Source: Dermabacter sp. p3-SID358
GTDB taxonomy: Bacteria; Actinomycetota; Actinomycetes; Actinomycetales; Dermabacteraceae
Reading direction: 5' to 3'
Assembly (NCBI RefSeq): GCF_025147465.1
Contig: NZ_JALXOZ010000022.1
Span: 1-23,384, forward strand
DNA: 23,384 bases
The position numbers and the translations under genes are program-made. Within the stretch, counting starts at the first letter, position 1. Each line of letters starts with the position of its first letter. The notes beneath the pieces are model-generated. The model saw only the letters and a list, made by a program, of their open reading frames with translations, was not told the DNA's origin and searched no databases. Of the stretch, positions 7,582-15,588 are shown in pieces.

Positions 7582-8619
7582 ATGAGTACGCACAATGACA
7601 CGAATCCGTGGCACGGCCGAGTTGACGGAGAGGGCGCCGCGCACGCGCGCTGGCATCAGCGCGTTTCGCTCGTGAGTGAGGAACATCCTCCCGAGGGCCC
7701 GCACGTGGCTCTCGCGGGCTTCGCTTCGCACGAGGGAGTGCGCCGCAACCACGGACGCGTGGGCGCTGCAGAGGCGCCCGAGGCGCTCCGGCAGGCTCTT
7801 GCGGGCATGGCGCTTCACGGCCCGCTCGGCACGGGCGAGGTGGCCCTCGCGGATTGGGGCGATGTGACGACCGTTGGCGAGGCGCTCGAGGGAGCGCAAG
7901 CGGACATGGGGCATCTGACGGCCCGCGCGCTCGGCACCGAGGGCAATCGCCTCACGCTCGTGCTCGGCGGCGGTCACGAAACCGCGTGGGCGAGTTACCT
8001 GGGGCTTCGCGAGCACCTGGGGGCGCGCGGGAGCGCGGGAGCCGGCTCGGTTGGCACCACGGGCACCGCGGGCGAGGGGTCCGACGCTTGCGAGCCTCCC
8101 TCGTGGGGCGTTCTCAACCTTGACGCCCACTTCGATCTTCGCAGTGCGCCCACGCCCACGAGCGGAACGCCGTTCTTGCAAATGGCGGAGGCGGAAAAGG
8201 CCGAGGGGCGCGACCTGAACTACGCGGTGCTCGGGATCGCGGAGCCGGGCAACACGCGCACGCTTTTCGACACGGCCGATGCGCTCGGCGTTCAGTACCG
8301 CACGGATCTCGAGTGCCTCGAGATGGGAGCCGCGGGCGTCGCGCGCTTTGTGGAGACCTTCGCCTCGAGCGTAGATGTTCTTTACCTGACGATCGATCTC
8401 GATGTTCTCCCCGCCCACACGGCGCCGGGGGTCTCGGCGCCGGCGGCGCTCGGCGTGGATCTGCCGATCATCGTGGCGGCGGTGCGGGCCGCGGCGGCGT
8501 CGGAAAAGCTTGCCCTCATGGATGTGGTCGAGCTGAACCCGCGTTTCGACATTGATGGCCGCACAGCAAAGTCCGCGGCGCGCCTCGTGGACGAGGCTGC
8601 GCATATGCTCGCTCGCTGA
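7582..8619 (+). CDS. hutG: Formimidoylglutamase (HutG), ureohydrolase family
   Basis: This enzyme would hydrolyse N-formimidoyl-L-glutamate to glutamate and formamide, the last step of one histidine degradation route. The dimanganese ligands of the arginase fold are all visible: GGGHE (129-133), NLDAHFDLR (179-187) and TIDLDVLPAHTAPG (270-283). SGTPFLQMAE and LGIAEPGNTRTLFD match HutG better than arginase or agmatinase. It is 345 aa, slightly long because of a Gly/Ser/Thr/Ala-rich insert at about 147-173 before the DAHFD strand. I prefer the ATG at 7582 over 7573 because of the -10 spacing described for this promoter. The other hut genes (hutH, hutU, hutI) are not in the window. It probably shares an operon with the permease and hydrolase downstream. 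Confidence 0.9.
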   Translation: MSTHNDTNPWHGRVDGEGAAHARWHQRVSLVSEEHPPEGPHVALAGFASHEGVRRNHGRVGAAEAPEALRQALAGMALHGPLGTGEVALADWGDVTTVGEALEGAQADMGHLTARALGTEGNRLTLVLGGGHETAWASYLGLREHLGARGSAGAGSVGTTGTAGEGSDACEPPSWGVLNLDAHFDLRSAPTPTSGTPFLQMAEAEKAEGRDLNYAVLGIAEPGNTRTLFDTADALGVQYRTDLECLEMGAAGVARFVETFASSVDVLYLTIDLDVLPAHTAPGVSAPAALGVDLPIIVAAVRAAAASEKLALMDVVELNPRFDIDGRTAKSAARLVDEAAHMLAR

Positions 8620-8621
8620 CT

Positions 8622-8644
8622 AGGATATTTTTCATCCCTATCCT
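8622..8644. promoter_or_regulatory. Inverted repeat between hutG and permease gene
   Basis: AGGATA (8622-8627) and TATCCT (8639-8644) flank an 11-base spacer in the 44-base gap after hutG. It could be a weak attenuator, an operator, or a -10 (TATCCT) for an internal promoter. Confidence 0.25.
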
Positions 8645-8663
8645 CTCGCGAATGGAGCCTTCC

Positions 8664-10130
8664 ATGAGCACCCAGTCCACCCCCGAAAACGCCGCTTCGA
8701 GCCCAGGCCTCATCGAGCACCAGGGCATCGAGATCGTTACCGAAAGCGAACGCACGGCGAAGCCAAGCGACCTGTTCTGGCCGTGGTTCGCCGCGAATAT
8801 CTCGGTGTTCGGCATGAGCTACGGCAGCTACATCCTCGATTTCGGCGTGAGCTTCTGGCAGGCAACCCTCGTCACGCTCATCGGCATCCCGATCTCGTTC
8901 CTCTTGTGCGGCCTTATCGCGATCGCCGGTAAACGCGGAAGCGCCCCCACGATGGTGCTCTCGCGCGCGGCCTTCGGCGTGCACGGGCAAAAGGTTCCCG
9001 GCATCGTCTCGTGGCTCACCTCGATCGGGTGGGAAACGTTCCTTTCGATCATGGCTGTTCTCGCGACGGCCACGGTCTTCGCGCGCCTTGGTCTCCCGAG
9101 CGGAACACCGGTGCTCATCGCCGCAACGATCGCGGTCGCGGCCCTCATTGTCGTCGCGAGCGTGCTCGGCTACCACACAATCATGAAGCTACAGTCGGTT
9201 CTCACGTGGATTACTGGCGCCATCACGATCCTGTACGTGATCCTCACGTTCTCCCACATTGATTTCAACGCGGTTCTCGCCGTTCCGAACGGTACGCCTC
9301 AGCAAGTGATCGGTGCGCTCGTCATGGTCATGACGGGCTTCGGTCTCGGCTGGATCAACATCGCTGCGGACTGGTCGCGCTACCAAAAGCGCGAAACCTC
9401 TGACGGCGCAATTATCTGGTGGAACACGTTCGGCGGGGCTATAGCCCCGGTGCTCCTCGTATTCTTCGGCGTGCTCCTCGTGGCCTCGGATCCGGCGCTG
9501 AGCGACGACATCGCGAACGATCCGATCGGCACGCTCGCCTCGATCCTCCCGATCTGGGTGCTCATCCCGTTCTGGCTCACCGCTGTCCTCGCGCTCGTGT
9601 CGGGGGCCGTGCTCGGCATCTACTCCTCGGGCCTCACGCTGCTCAGCCTGGGCATTGATATCCCGCGCCCCGCCGCGGCAGCGATCGACGGCCTCATCCT
9701 CACGGCGGGCACCATTTACGTCGTGTTCTTCGCGCACGACTTCCTCGGCCCGTTCCAAAGCTTCCTCATCACGCTCGGTGTTCCGCTCGCGGCATGGGCG
9801 GGCATTCTTATCGCCGATATCCTCACGCGCCGCGTGGATTACGACGAGCAGGCATTGTTCGATGCACACGGCCGCTACGGCTCGGTCGATTGGATCTCGA
9901 TCCTCACACTCATCGTGTGCGCCGTGCTCGGCTGGGGGCTCGTGGTCAACAGCTTCGCGGAAGCGGCGGCATGGAACAACTGGCAGGGCTACCTCCTTGG
10001 CCCGCTCGGTGGGCGCAATGGCGACTGGGCGGACGCGAACCTCGGGGTGTTGCTCGCGCTCGTGCTCGGCTTCCTCGTGACGCTCGTGTTGCGCCGCGGC
10101 ACGATCCGCCGGCAGGAGTTAGGCCAGTGA
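8664..10130 (+). CDS. NCS1-family purine/cytosine-type permease
   Basis: This is an integral membrane transporter (488 aa) with about twelve hydrophobic helices, of the nucleobase-cation-symport-1 type (CodB-like, cytosine/purine/hydantoin/allantoin transporters). The N-terminal cytoplasmic segment runs into a helix that begins around FWPWFAANISVFGMSYGSY, and GLGWINIAADWSRYQKR in the middle is typical of the family. I chose the second ATG (8664) over 8652 because GGAG lies 5 bases before it. Its stop overlaps the next start as GTGA. Linkage to hutG and a cysteine amidase-like gene suggests uptake of a nitrogen-rich heterocycle or ureide; the actual substrate is not determinable. Confidence 0.88.
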   Translation: MSTQSTPENAASSPGLIEHQGIEIVTESERTAKPSDLFWPWFAANISVFGMSYGSYILDFGVSFWQATLVTLIGIPISFLLCGLIAIAGKRGSAPTMVLSRAAFGVHGQKVPGIVSWLTSIGWETFLSIMAVLATATVFARLGLPSGTPVLIAATIAVAALIVVASVLGYHTIMKLQSVLTWITGAITILYVILTFSHIDFNAVLAVPNGTPQQVIGALVMVMTGFGLGWINIAADWSRYQKRETSDGAIIWWNTFGGAIAPVLLVFFGVLLVASDPALSDDIANDPIGTLASILPIWVLIPFWLTAVLALVSGAVLGIYSSGLTLLSLGIDIPRPAAAAIDGLILTAGTIYVVFFAHDFLGPFQSFLITLGVPLAAWAGILIADILTRRVDYDEQALFDAHGRYGSVDWISILTLIVCAVLGWGLVVNSFAEAAAWNNWQGYLLGPLGGRNGDWADANLGVLLALVLGFLVTLVLRRGTIRRQELGQ

Positions 10131-10744
10131 GCACTCTTCCGACGCCCGATGGGCCCACCTCGTCCGCGCCTTTTCGCGAAAGCGCGAGCGAGGACCCTTC
10201 GAAGGCGTGGCTCCTCGTGATCGATCCGCAGGTGATTTTTGCCGAGCAGCCGTCGGAATGGGCCTCCCCCATGTGGGAGGCGGCGTGGGCGAATATCGCG
10301 CGGCTTGCGGAGGCGTTCGAGGGGCGCGTGATCCTCACGCGCTGGATTCCGACGGCTGATCGCGCAACGTCGTGGGGGGAGTATTTCGAGGCGTGGCCCT
10401 TCGCGGACGTGCCCGCGAGCGATCCTCTCTATGAGCTCACCCCTGGGGCGGCGGCTCTCGAGGCCGCCCACGTCATTGACGAGCCGACGTTCGGCAAGTG
10501 GGGCGCGCAGCTTAGGGCCATCACGGACGAGAGCCCACGCCTCGTGGTCACGGGGGTCTCGACCGATTGCTGCGTAATCTCGACCGTGCTTCCCGCGGCG
10601 GATTCGGGCGCGTGGGTCACGCTCGTGAGCGATGCGTGCGCGGGCTCTGACCAGGGCAATCATGAGCGCGCGCTCGCAATCATGGAGCTTTTTACGCCTC
10701 AGGTTCGCCTCGCGACAACAAGCGAGGTCCTTTCCCTGGGTTGA
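10127..10744 (+). CDS. Isochorismatase-fold cysteine hydrolase
   Basis: This 205-aa protein of the cysteine-hydrolase superfamily includes nicotinamidase, N-carbamoylsarcosine amidase and isochorismatase among its relatives. The catalytic triad can be placed: Asp33 in LLVIDPQ, Lys124 in FGKWGA and Cys149 in GVSTDCCV, followed by the usual DAC segment. The open frame extends upstream into the permease, but GTG at 10127 gives the family's length, overlaps the permease stop as GTGA, and has AGGAG 8 bases upstream. The operon with hutG and an NCS1 permease favours an amidase acting on a small amide or ureide over a siderophore role. Substrate assignment is inference. Confidence 0.85.
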   Translation: MSTLPTPDGPTSSAPFRESASEDPSKAWLLVIDPQVIFAEQPSEWASPMWEAAWANIARLAEAFEGRVILTRWIPTADRATSWGEYFEAWPFADVPASDPLYELTPGAAALEAAHVIDEPTFGKWGAQLRAITDESPRLVVTGVSTDCCVISTVLPAADSGAWVTLVSDACAGSDQGNHERALAIMELFTPQVRLATTSEVLSLG

Positions 10745-10761
10745 CGGAACCGAACACCCTG

Positions 10762-10794
10762 TGTTGTTAATGATAGCGACTCTCATTAACAACA
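10762..10794 (+). promoter_or_regulatory. Perfect inverted repeat, probable Zur-type metal operator
   Basis: TGTTGTTAATGA (10762-10773) and its exact reverse complement TCATTAACAACA (10783-10794) flank a 9-base spacer. The central 19 bases (10769-10787, AATGA...TCATT) resemble the AT-rich Fur/Zur box layout. It lies 43 bases before the TTG start of the metal operon and after the preceding stop. A possible -35 TTGACG is at 10741-10746, so bound repressor would cover the core promoter. A DtxR-type box fits less well. Confidence 0.6.
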
Positions 10795-10837
10795 GTTGCC
10801 TGCGGTGTGCCGCCGGGTGACATAGAAAGGTGTTCCC

Positions 10838-12823
10838 TTGGTCCAGACAACCACGGCACCGGCGCGCCCACGCGCTGCGCTGCGCGCGCTCCTCGCGGCG
10901 CTCGCGTCCCTCGCCGTCATCCTCATTCCTCTAGGCTCGGCGCACGCCGCCGAGCGCCTCGTGATCGATCAGGGTCACGTCGACGCCTTCAACGTTGAAG
11001 CCAACGGCGATGCCCTCACGCTCAACCTCAAGGAAGACGTCACCGGTTCCCATGTGAGCCACAAGCCCGAAGAGGTCGAGCTTCACGTGAAGTCGGCGGC
11101 GCTCAAGGACATTCCCAAGGGCTTTCCCGGCGCACCCAAGGCGTATGTTCTGCCTATGACTCAGGACTCGAAGCTCCTCTGGCCGGGCTGGGACACGCAG
11201 GGGGCAAAGGGTGCCGACTTTGATCCGTCGATCAAGCTCAAGTTCGACAAGGTCGAGGGCCCCGGCAAGATCCACCTCTTTGGCCAGGACCTCGGCGGGA
11301 TCGAGCCCCTTCTCGAGAACGGCAGCATGGACCTCACGTCAGGTTCCGTACTCGACCAAGCTGACTTCTCCCACGTCCATGCCAACTGGGTCTTCACGAA
11401 GCCCGGCGTGTACACGATAACCCTCCACGCCGAGGGCGCGAAGGGCGGCAAGACCGTCTCCTCGGACAAGGCGACCTACACCTTCACCGTGGGCGATGAG
11501 TTCCGCGGTAAGGCCGACGCCAAAGCTGAAAAGCCTGCACCGGCTCCTGCCCCGGCACCGGCTCCTGCCCCCAAACCGGAGGACTCGACGACACCGGAGA
11601 AGCCGTCGGACACCGAACCCACCGCGGCAGCGCCTGCACCGAAGGACTCCACCGAGCCTGCCGCGCCCGCAAATCCCGTACCCGCGGATAAGCCGAAGCC
11701 TGACACTTCCGCACCGAAGGCCAAGGCGCCGGAAAAGCCCGCCGCACCCGCGCCGAAGGCGAAGCCTAAGGCTAAGGCGAAGGCTGCGGCACCGGCTACA
11801 GAGGCCAAGACCAAGCCCGCTGCTCCCGCGGCACCGGCCGAGCCCGCCAAGGAAGAACCGAAGGCTCCCGTGTGCACCGCGACCGAGGTCGTGCGCGACG
11901 CAACGCCAGACGAGATTAAAGCCGCAACCACCGAGTCGAAGGGCAAGGTCGGCGGTTCCTACACGATTCCCGCGAACACGCACGTGCACCCCAACTGGGT
12001 GTTCTCGAAGCCCGGCACCTACAAGCTGACGATCCGCCAGAGCGCGAAGGGCAAGGACGGCAAGACCTATTCCGACACCGCGACGCTCACGTTCAACGTG
12101 GGTAGCAGCTCGGGCGCCACGAGCGGCCACTTCGACTTCGGCTCACGTTTCGAGAACGGCAAGCTCATCTCGTCGATCAAGGACGACCGGAAGTCACCTG
12201 CGCAGTGGGTCGATCCTTCCTCGATCTCCTTCGGCCTCGGCAACGCTGCGAAGCACAAGGTCCCGGGCGGGCTCGAGTTCATTGCCCCTGCCGGTTCCAA
12301 CGTGTGGATGATCGGCTCCACTCAGGACCCGGGCGTTCCGTGGGTCGGTGCGAACTCGATGCACCCCTCGATCATCGAAAATACGACCGGCGAGATCACG
12401 CAGACCCTCGTCTCGGCGAGCGGCCCCGGCAACGTCGGCGTGTTCACGTCGGGCAACTTCGGCCAGCTCGTAGGCCAGAAGTGGTACTCGGCGACCGCCG
12501 GCTCGGGCTCGAACGTCAAGGCTGCCAAGGACCGTAAGAGCGCGAAGATCGGCCAGATCTTCAAGGATGGCAAGGGCTACAAGGTCGTCGACCTCAAGGG
12601 TAAGACCGAAGACGGCGCCGACTGTGCCCTCACCGCCGACCAGATCGTCGCCGCGGGCGGCTCGCCCGAATACGCCGAATCGGCCACGGGCGCGGCTCCC
12701 ACGGGCGGTTCCGCCTCCGGCCTCCCCCGCACGGGTGCCGAGGTGACGGGCCTTATTGGCACTGCTCTCGCACTCCTCGTGGCAGGCGCTGGCACCGCGC
12801 TCGCAAGGCGCCGCTTCCAGTGA
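10838..12823 (+). CDS. LPRTG-anchored, ABC transporter-associated repeat protein
   Basis: This is a 661-aa wall protein of the actinobacterial anchored-repeat (choice-of-anchor M) family that travels with a metal ABC transporter. A signal peptide ends near AHA (residues 35-37). A full repeat domain follows (about 39-215) with the motif HVHANWVF at 179-186. Next comes a Pro/Ala/Lys-rich spacer (about 225-345), then a second HVHPNWVF (382-389) and a further partial domain (about 410-560). The C-terminus has LPRTG (629-633), a hydrophobic helix and ARRR, so sortase attachment is expected. The start is TTG with AGAAAGG 7 bases upstream. Its stop overlaps the next start (GTGA). Paired His residues suggest metal capture at the surface; this is inferred, not shown. 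Confidence 0.9.
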   Translation: MVQTTTAPARPRAALRALLAALASLAVILIPLGSAHAAERLVIDQGHVDAFNVEANGDALTLNLKEDVTGSHVSHKPEEVELHVKSAALKDIPKGFPGAPKAYVLPMTQDSKLLWPGWDTQGAKGADFDPSIKLKFDKVEGPGKIHLFGQDLGGIEPLLENGSMDLTSGSVLDQADFSHVHANWVFTKPGVYTITLHAEGAKGGKTVSSDKATYTFTVGDEFRGKADAKAEKPAPAPAPAPAPAPKPEDSTTPEKPSDTEPTAAAPAPKDSTEPAAPANPVPADKPKPDTSAPKAKAPEKPAAPAPKAKPKAKAKAAAPATEAKTKPAAPAAPAEPAKEEPKAPVCTATEVVRDATPDEIKAATTESKGKVGGSYTIPANTHVHPNWVFSKPGTYKLTIRQSAKGKDGKTYSDTATLTFNVGSSSGATSGHFDFGSRFENGKLISSIKDDRKSPAQWVDPSSISFGLGNAAKHKVPGGLEFIAPAGSNVWMIGSTQDPGVPWVGANSMHPSIIENTTGEITQTLVSASGPGNVGVFTSGNFGQLVGQKWYSATAGSGSNVKAAKDRKSAKIGQIFKDGKGYKVVDLKGKTEDGADCALTADQIVAAGGSPEYAESATGAAPTGGSASGLPRTGAEVTGLIGTALALLVAGAGTALARRRFQ

Positions 12824-14430
12824 CCTCCACCCCTGAACTGCGGCGGCGCTCTGTGCTCCTGGGCGCCGCCGCCTGCTCTCTCGGCGCGATCATTCTGCCT
12901 GGTCGCACCGCGCGCTCGAGCGAGGATCCGCGCCCGCGCGTTGTCGCCACCACGGGGATCCTCGCGGATCTCGCACGGAACGTCGCGGGGCCCGATGCGC
13001 TTGTCACCTCCCTCATCCCCGAGGGCGGTGATCCGCACTCGTTCGAGCCGCTCCCCCGCAACGTCCGCGACATCGCCTACGCCGACCTCGCTCTCTCGAA
13101 CTACCTCATGCTCGAGGAGCAGGCACTCATTCGCACGATCGACGCGAACCTCCCCGCTGGCTCGACGCACCTCGCACTCGCCGAAGAGGCCTCGACGCGC
13201 GGAGCGACGATCATCCCGCTCGTAGAGAACCGCTCGCTCGACACGGTGTGGCTCGGGCTTCGCGTCGCGGGCCGTGAGCGCGGCTCTGGCCGCCTCACGC
13301 AAGTGCGCCTCGCACTCGTCTCGTGCGAAGGTCCGGGTGACCTGCACGGTTACGTGACCGGAACGTTCGGGGAGCCCCAGCGCGTCTTTGATTCGTCCGA
13401 CGGCGCCTCCGCTCGCACCGATGCCATCGACCTCCCGATGGATGCCCACACACACATGAGCTGGGCCTTCACTAAGGCGGGCGTGTATCGCGCGCGGTTC
13501 AGGGCAACGTGGAGCGGCGGCTCCCTCGGCGCCGAGTCCTCGGCAGAGGGTGACATGTGGATCTGCGTGGGCGTCTCCCCCGAGGAAGCTGCGAAGAAGG
13601 GTGCGGAAGCGTCTCTCGCGAAGCGCCAGGTGATTTCCGCGGGTCACGCCGATATCACGGTCAACGTACCTTCGGCTTCGCTCGCAATGCGCATCGACGA
13701 CCCCGAAGCCGAGGGCGGAACTCGCGATATCGCGCTTTCGGACATGGTCATTCATGTGCCCCCAAAAGCGCTCCTTCCCGTGCCCGCCGATCCCGCGTTC
13801 CGCTTCATCGCACGCGGCGGCACTGACGTGTACCAGCTTCCGCAAGCAGTTCTCGGCAAGCACGTGCACGGAGAAATCGACCCGCACCTGTGGCAAGACG
13901 TCACGAACGCCCAGGCCTACGTCGAGGTCATTCGCGATCACCTGTGCGGGCTCGACCCGAATCACGCGGGCGACTACCGCGCGCGAGCCGCGGCCTACGT
14001 GCGCGAGCTCGACGACGTCGATTCCTACGTGCAGCGCTCCGTCGATTCGATCCCCGAGGCGGGCCGAGAGCTCGTCACGACCCACGACGCCTACGGATAC
14101 CTCGCGAACCGCTACGGGCTTCGCATTGCCGCGGTCGTCTCGCCGTCGCCGGGCCAAGAGCCCTCGATCGCGGACCGTCGCCGCCTGGCGGCGACCCTGC
14201 GCGACCTCGCGCCGAAGGCCGTGTTCCTTGAAGCGACGGCGGGGCCGGTCTCGACGAGCCTCGTCGACGCAGCACGCATGGAACGCATTCGCGTCCAGCC
14301 GATCTGGGGCGACTCCTTCACGCGCGAGGTTAACACCTACGCCGCGATGATGAGAGCCAACGCCGATTCCCTCGCACGCGGGCTCGGCGGAAAACCCCTG
14401 GGCAATGGCGACCGGCAAGCGTCGGAATAG
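12820..14430 (+). CDS. Metal (zinc-type) ABC substrate-binding protein with inserted repeat module
   Basis: This 536-aa cluster A-I metal-binding protein is about 200 residues longer than ZnuA or PsaA. The binding lobes are split. The N-lobe carries His73 (GGDPHSFEP). After an insert (about 138-345), the protein resumes with His356 (DPHLWQD), His422 (THDAYGY) and Asp498 (WGDSF). His at the third position (HDAYGY) is typical of zinc binders; manganese proteins usually have Glu there. The insert sits at the place of ZnuA's His-rich loop and contains pieces of the wall-repeat domain, including HTHMSW (210-215). The N-terminus RRRSVLLG suggests a Tat-like signal, with no clear lipobox. The GTG start overlaps the upstream stop. 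It matches the anchored-repeat ABC transporter binding-protein family. Confidence 0.9.
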   Translation: MTSTPELRRRSVLLGAAACSLGAIILPGRTARSSEDPRPRVVATTGILADLARNVAGPDALVTSLIPEGGDPHSFEPLPRNVRDIAYADLALSNYLMLEEQALIRTIDANLPAGSTHLALAEEASTRGATIIPLVENRSLDTVWLGLRVAGRERGSGRLTQVRLALVSCEGPGDLHGYVTGTFGEPQRVFDSSDGASARTDAIDLPMDAHTHMSWAFTKAGVYRARFRATWSGGSLGAESSAEGDMWICVGVSPEEAAKKGAEASLAKRQVISAGHADITVNVPSASLAMRIDDPEAEGGTRDIALSDMVIHVPPKALLPVPADPAFRFIARGGTDVYQLPQAVLGKHVHGEIDPHLWQDVTNAQAYVEVIRDHLCGLDPNHAGDYRARAAAYVRELDDVDSYVQRSVDSIPEAGRELVTTHDAYGYLANRYGLRIAAVVSPSPGQEPSIADRRRLAATLRDLAPKAVFLEATAGPVSTSLVDAARMERIRVQPIWGDSFTREVNTYAAMMRANADSLARGLGGKPLGNGDRQASE

Positions 14431-14460
14431 AAAACCCACCCAGAGACGAAAGATGAACTC

Positions 14461-15588
14461 ATGACTTCCCACTTTTCCTCCCCCCTTTCGCGACGCAGCT
14501 TTGCCGCGATCGGTGCCGGTGCCCTCGGCGCCTTCGTGTGCGCCCCTGCCCTCGCCGCGCCCGCGCGCGCCATTCCTCTCGAGCCGACCGACGGTGCGAC
14601 CGACGGCTCGGATGACCCGGCGCTCAAGCAGAAGGTGAGCGAGAGCGAACAGATTGTGAAGGATGAGAAGGTCGTGATCGATGCTCACCACGTCGATCTC
14701 GGCCCGCGCCTCATCGACGGTGAGTGGATCTTCGCCGCGCGCGACGACACGGGCGAAAGCCCTAAGTGGCGCATGGTTGAGGACGTGGTTTTCCAGGTTC
14801 ATGACCAGGGCATTCTCCCCGTTCCCGACGACGAGGCGTACTCGTTCATCAAGGCCGATCCGGGCTCCGAGGTGTACGTCGTTCCGCAGACCGAGGTCTC
14901 GGACGTCGTGTGGCTCGGCTGGAACACGCAGGACCCCGCGGTCGTGAAGGCGTGCCCGCGCGGCGTCACGCTGCGCTTTACCAACGTCTCCGGCCCGGGG
15001 CATTTCAGCCTGTTCCTTCAGCCGGGCAACTTCGCGCCGCCGCAGCAGCTCGCCGATGGCGACACGCTCGAACAGACACCGGCGGACGTGTTCGTTGACA
15101 TCAACACCCACACGCACGCGAACTGGGTGTTTACGAAGCCGGGCGTGTACCTCGTCGCGGTCGAGGCCATCGCGGAGGGCGAGGACGGTACGACGTATTC
15201 GGCGGGCGGCACGCTGCGCTTCGCCGTGGGTGACGCGACCGCCCCCGATGAAGCTCTCACGGCTTCGGTCCCGTGGGATGAGGGAAAGGGCTCAGCATCT
15301 GAGGGCGCGAGCGATGGCGGCGGGTCCGACGCTTCCTCGGCCCCGAGCGACGCTCCCAAGGACGGCAAGTCCGAGCCGTCGAAGGGCGCCGATGATGCGA
15401 GGGCGAGCGAGAAGACGAGCTCGAATTCGCTCCCGTGGATCGTGGGCGGCGGCGCCGTCGTTGCCGCGGCAGCCGGCGGTGGCGCGTACGCTCTGAGTAA
15501 GAAGAAGAGCGACCGCGCCCAGGCTGAGGCCGAGGCTGAAACGGCGAGTGCGGGCTCTACCCGCGCAGATGAGGGTGGCGCCAAGTGA
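14461..15588 (+). CDS. Membrane-tethered surface-repeat protein of the metal operon
   Basis: This 375-aa secreted protein has a clear twin-arginine signal (SRRSFAAIG, residues 10-18) ending near ARA (35-37). It has one complete wall-repeat domain (about 70-258): a LPVPDDEAYSFI segment, VWLGWNTQDP, a GPGHFSLF strand and HTHANWVF (217-224). An acidic Ser/Ala/Asp-rich spacer leads to one C-terminal membrane helix (about 325-345) and a Lys-rich, then Ala/Glu-rich cytoplasmic tail. There is no LPXTG, so it should be held by the membrane rather than the wall. It lies 30 bases after the binding-protein gene, with a GAAAGA-like ribosome site, and its stop overlaps the ATPase start (GTGA). It may relay metal between the wall protein and the binding protein; this is inference. 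Confidence 0.85.
   Translation: MTSHFSSPLSRRSFAAIGAGALGAFVCAPALAAPARAIPLEPTDGATDGSDDPALKQKVSESEQIVKDEKVVIDAHHVDLGPRLIDGEWIFAARDDTGESPKWRMVEDVVFQVHDQGILPVPDDEAYSFIKADPGSEVYVVPQTEVSDVVWLGWNTQDPAVVKACPRGVTLRFTNVSGPGHFSLFLQPGNFAPPQQLADGDTLEQTPADVFVDINTHTHANWVFTKPGVYLVAVEAIAEGEDGTTYSAGGTLRFAVGDATAPDEALTASVPWDEGKGSASEGASDGGGSDASSAPSDAPKDGKSEPSKGADDARASEKTSSNSLPWIVGGGAVVAAAAGGGAYALSKKKSDRAQAEAEAETASAGSTRADEGGAK

Noticed and set aside
7510..8604. N-terminal extension of the IclR frame to 617 codons
   Set aside because: The extra 365 residues are Arg-rich shadow of hutG; IclR homology starts at the ATG at 7509, giving the normal family length.
12577..15117. 846-codon minus-strand frame opposite the metal operon
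   Set aside because: Arg/Val/Glu-rich antisense shadow caused by third-position GC bias; the plus-strand genes have clear families, signals and motifs.
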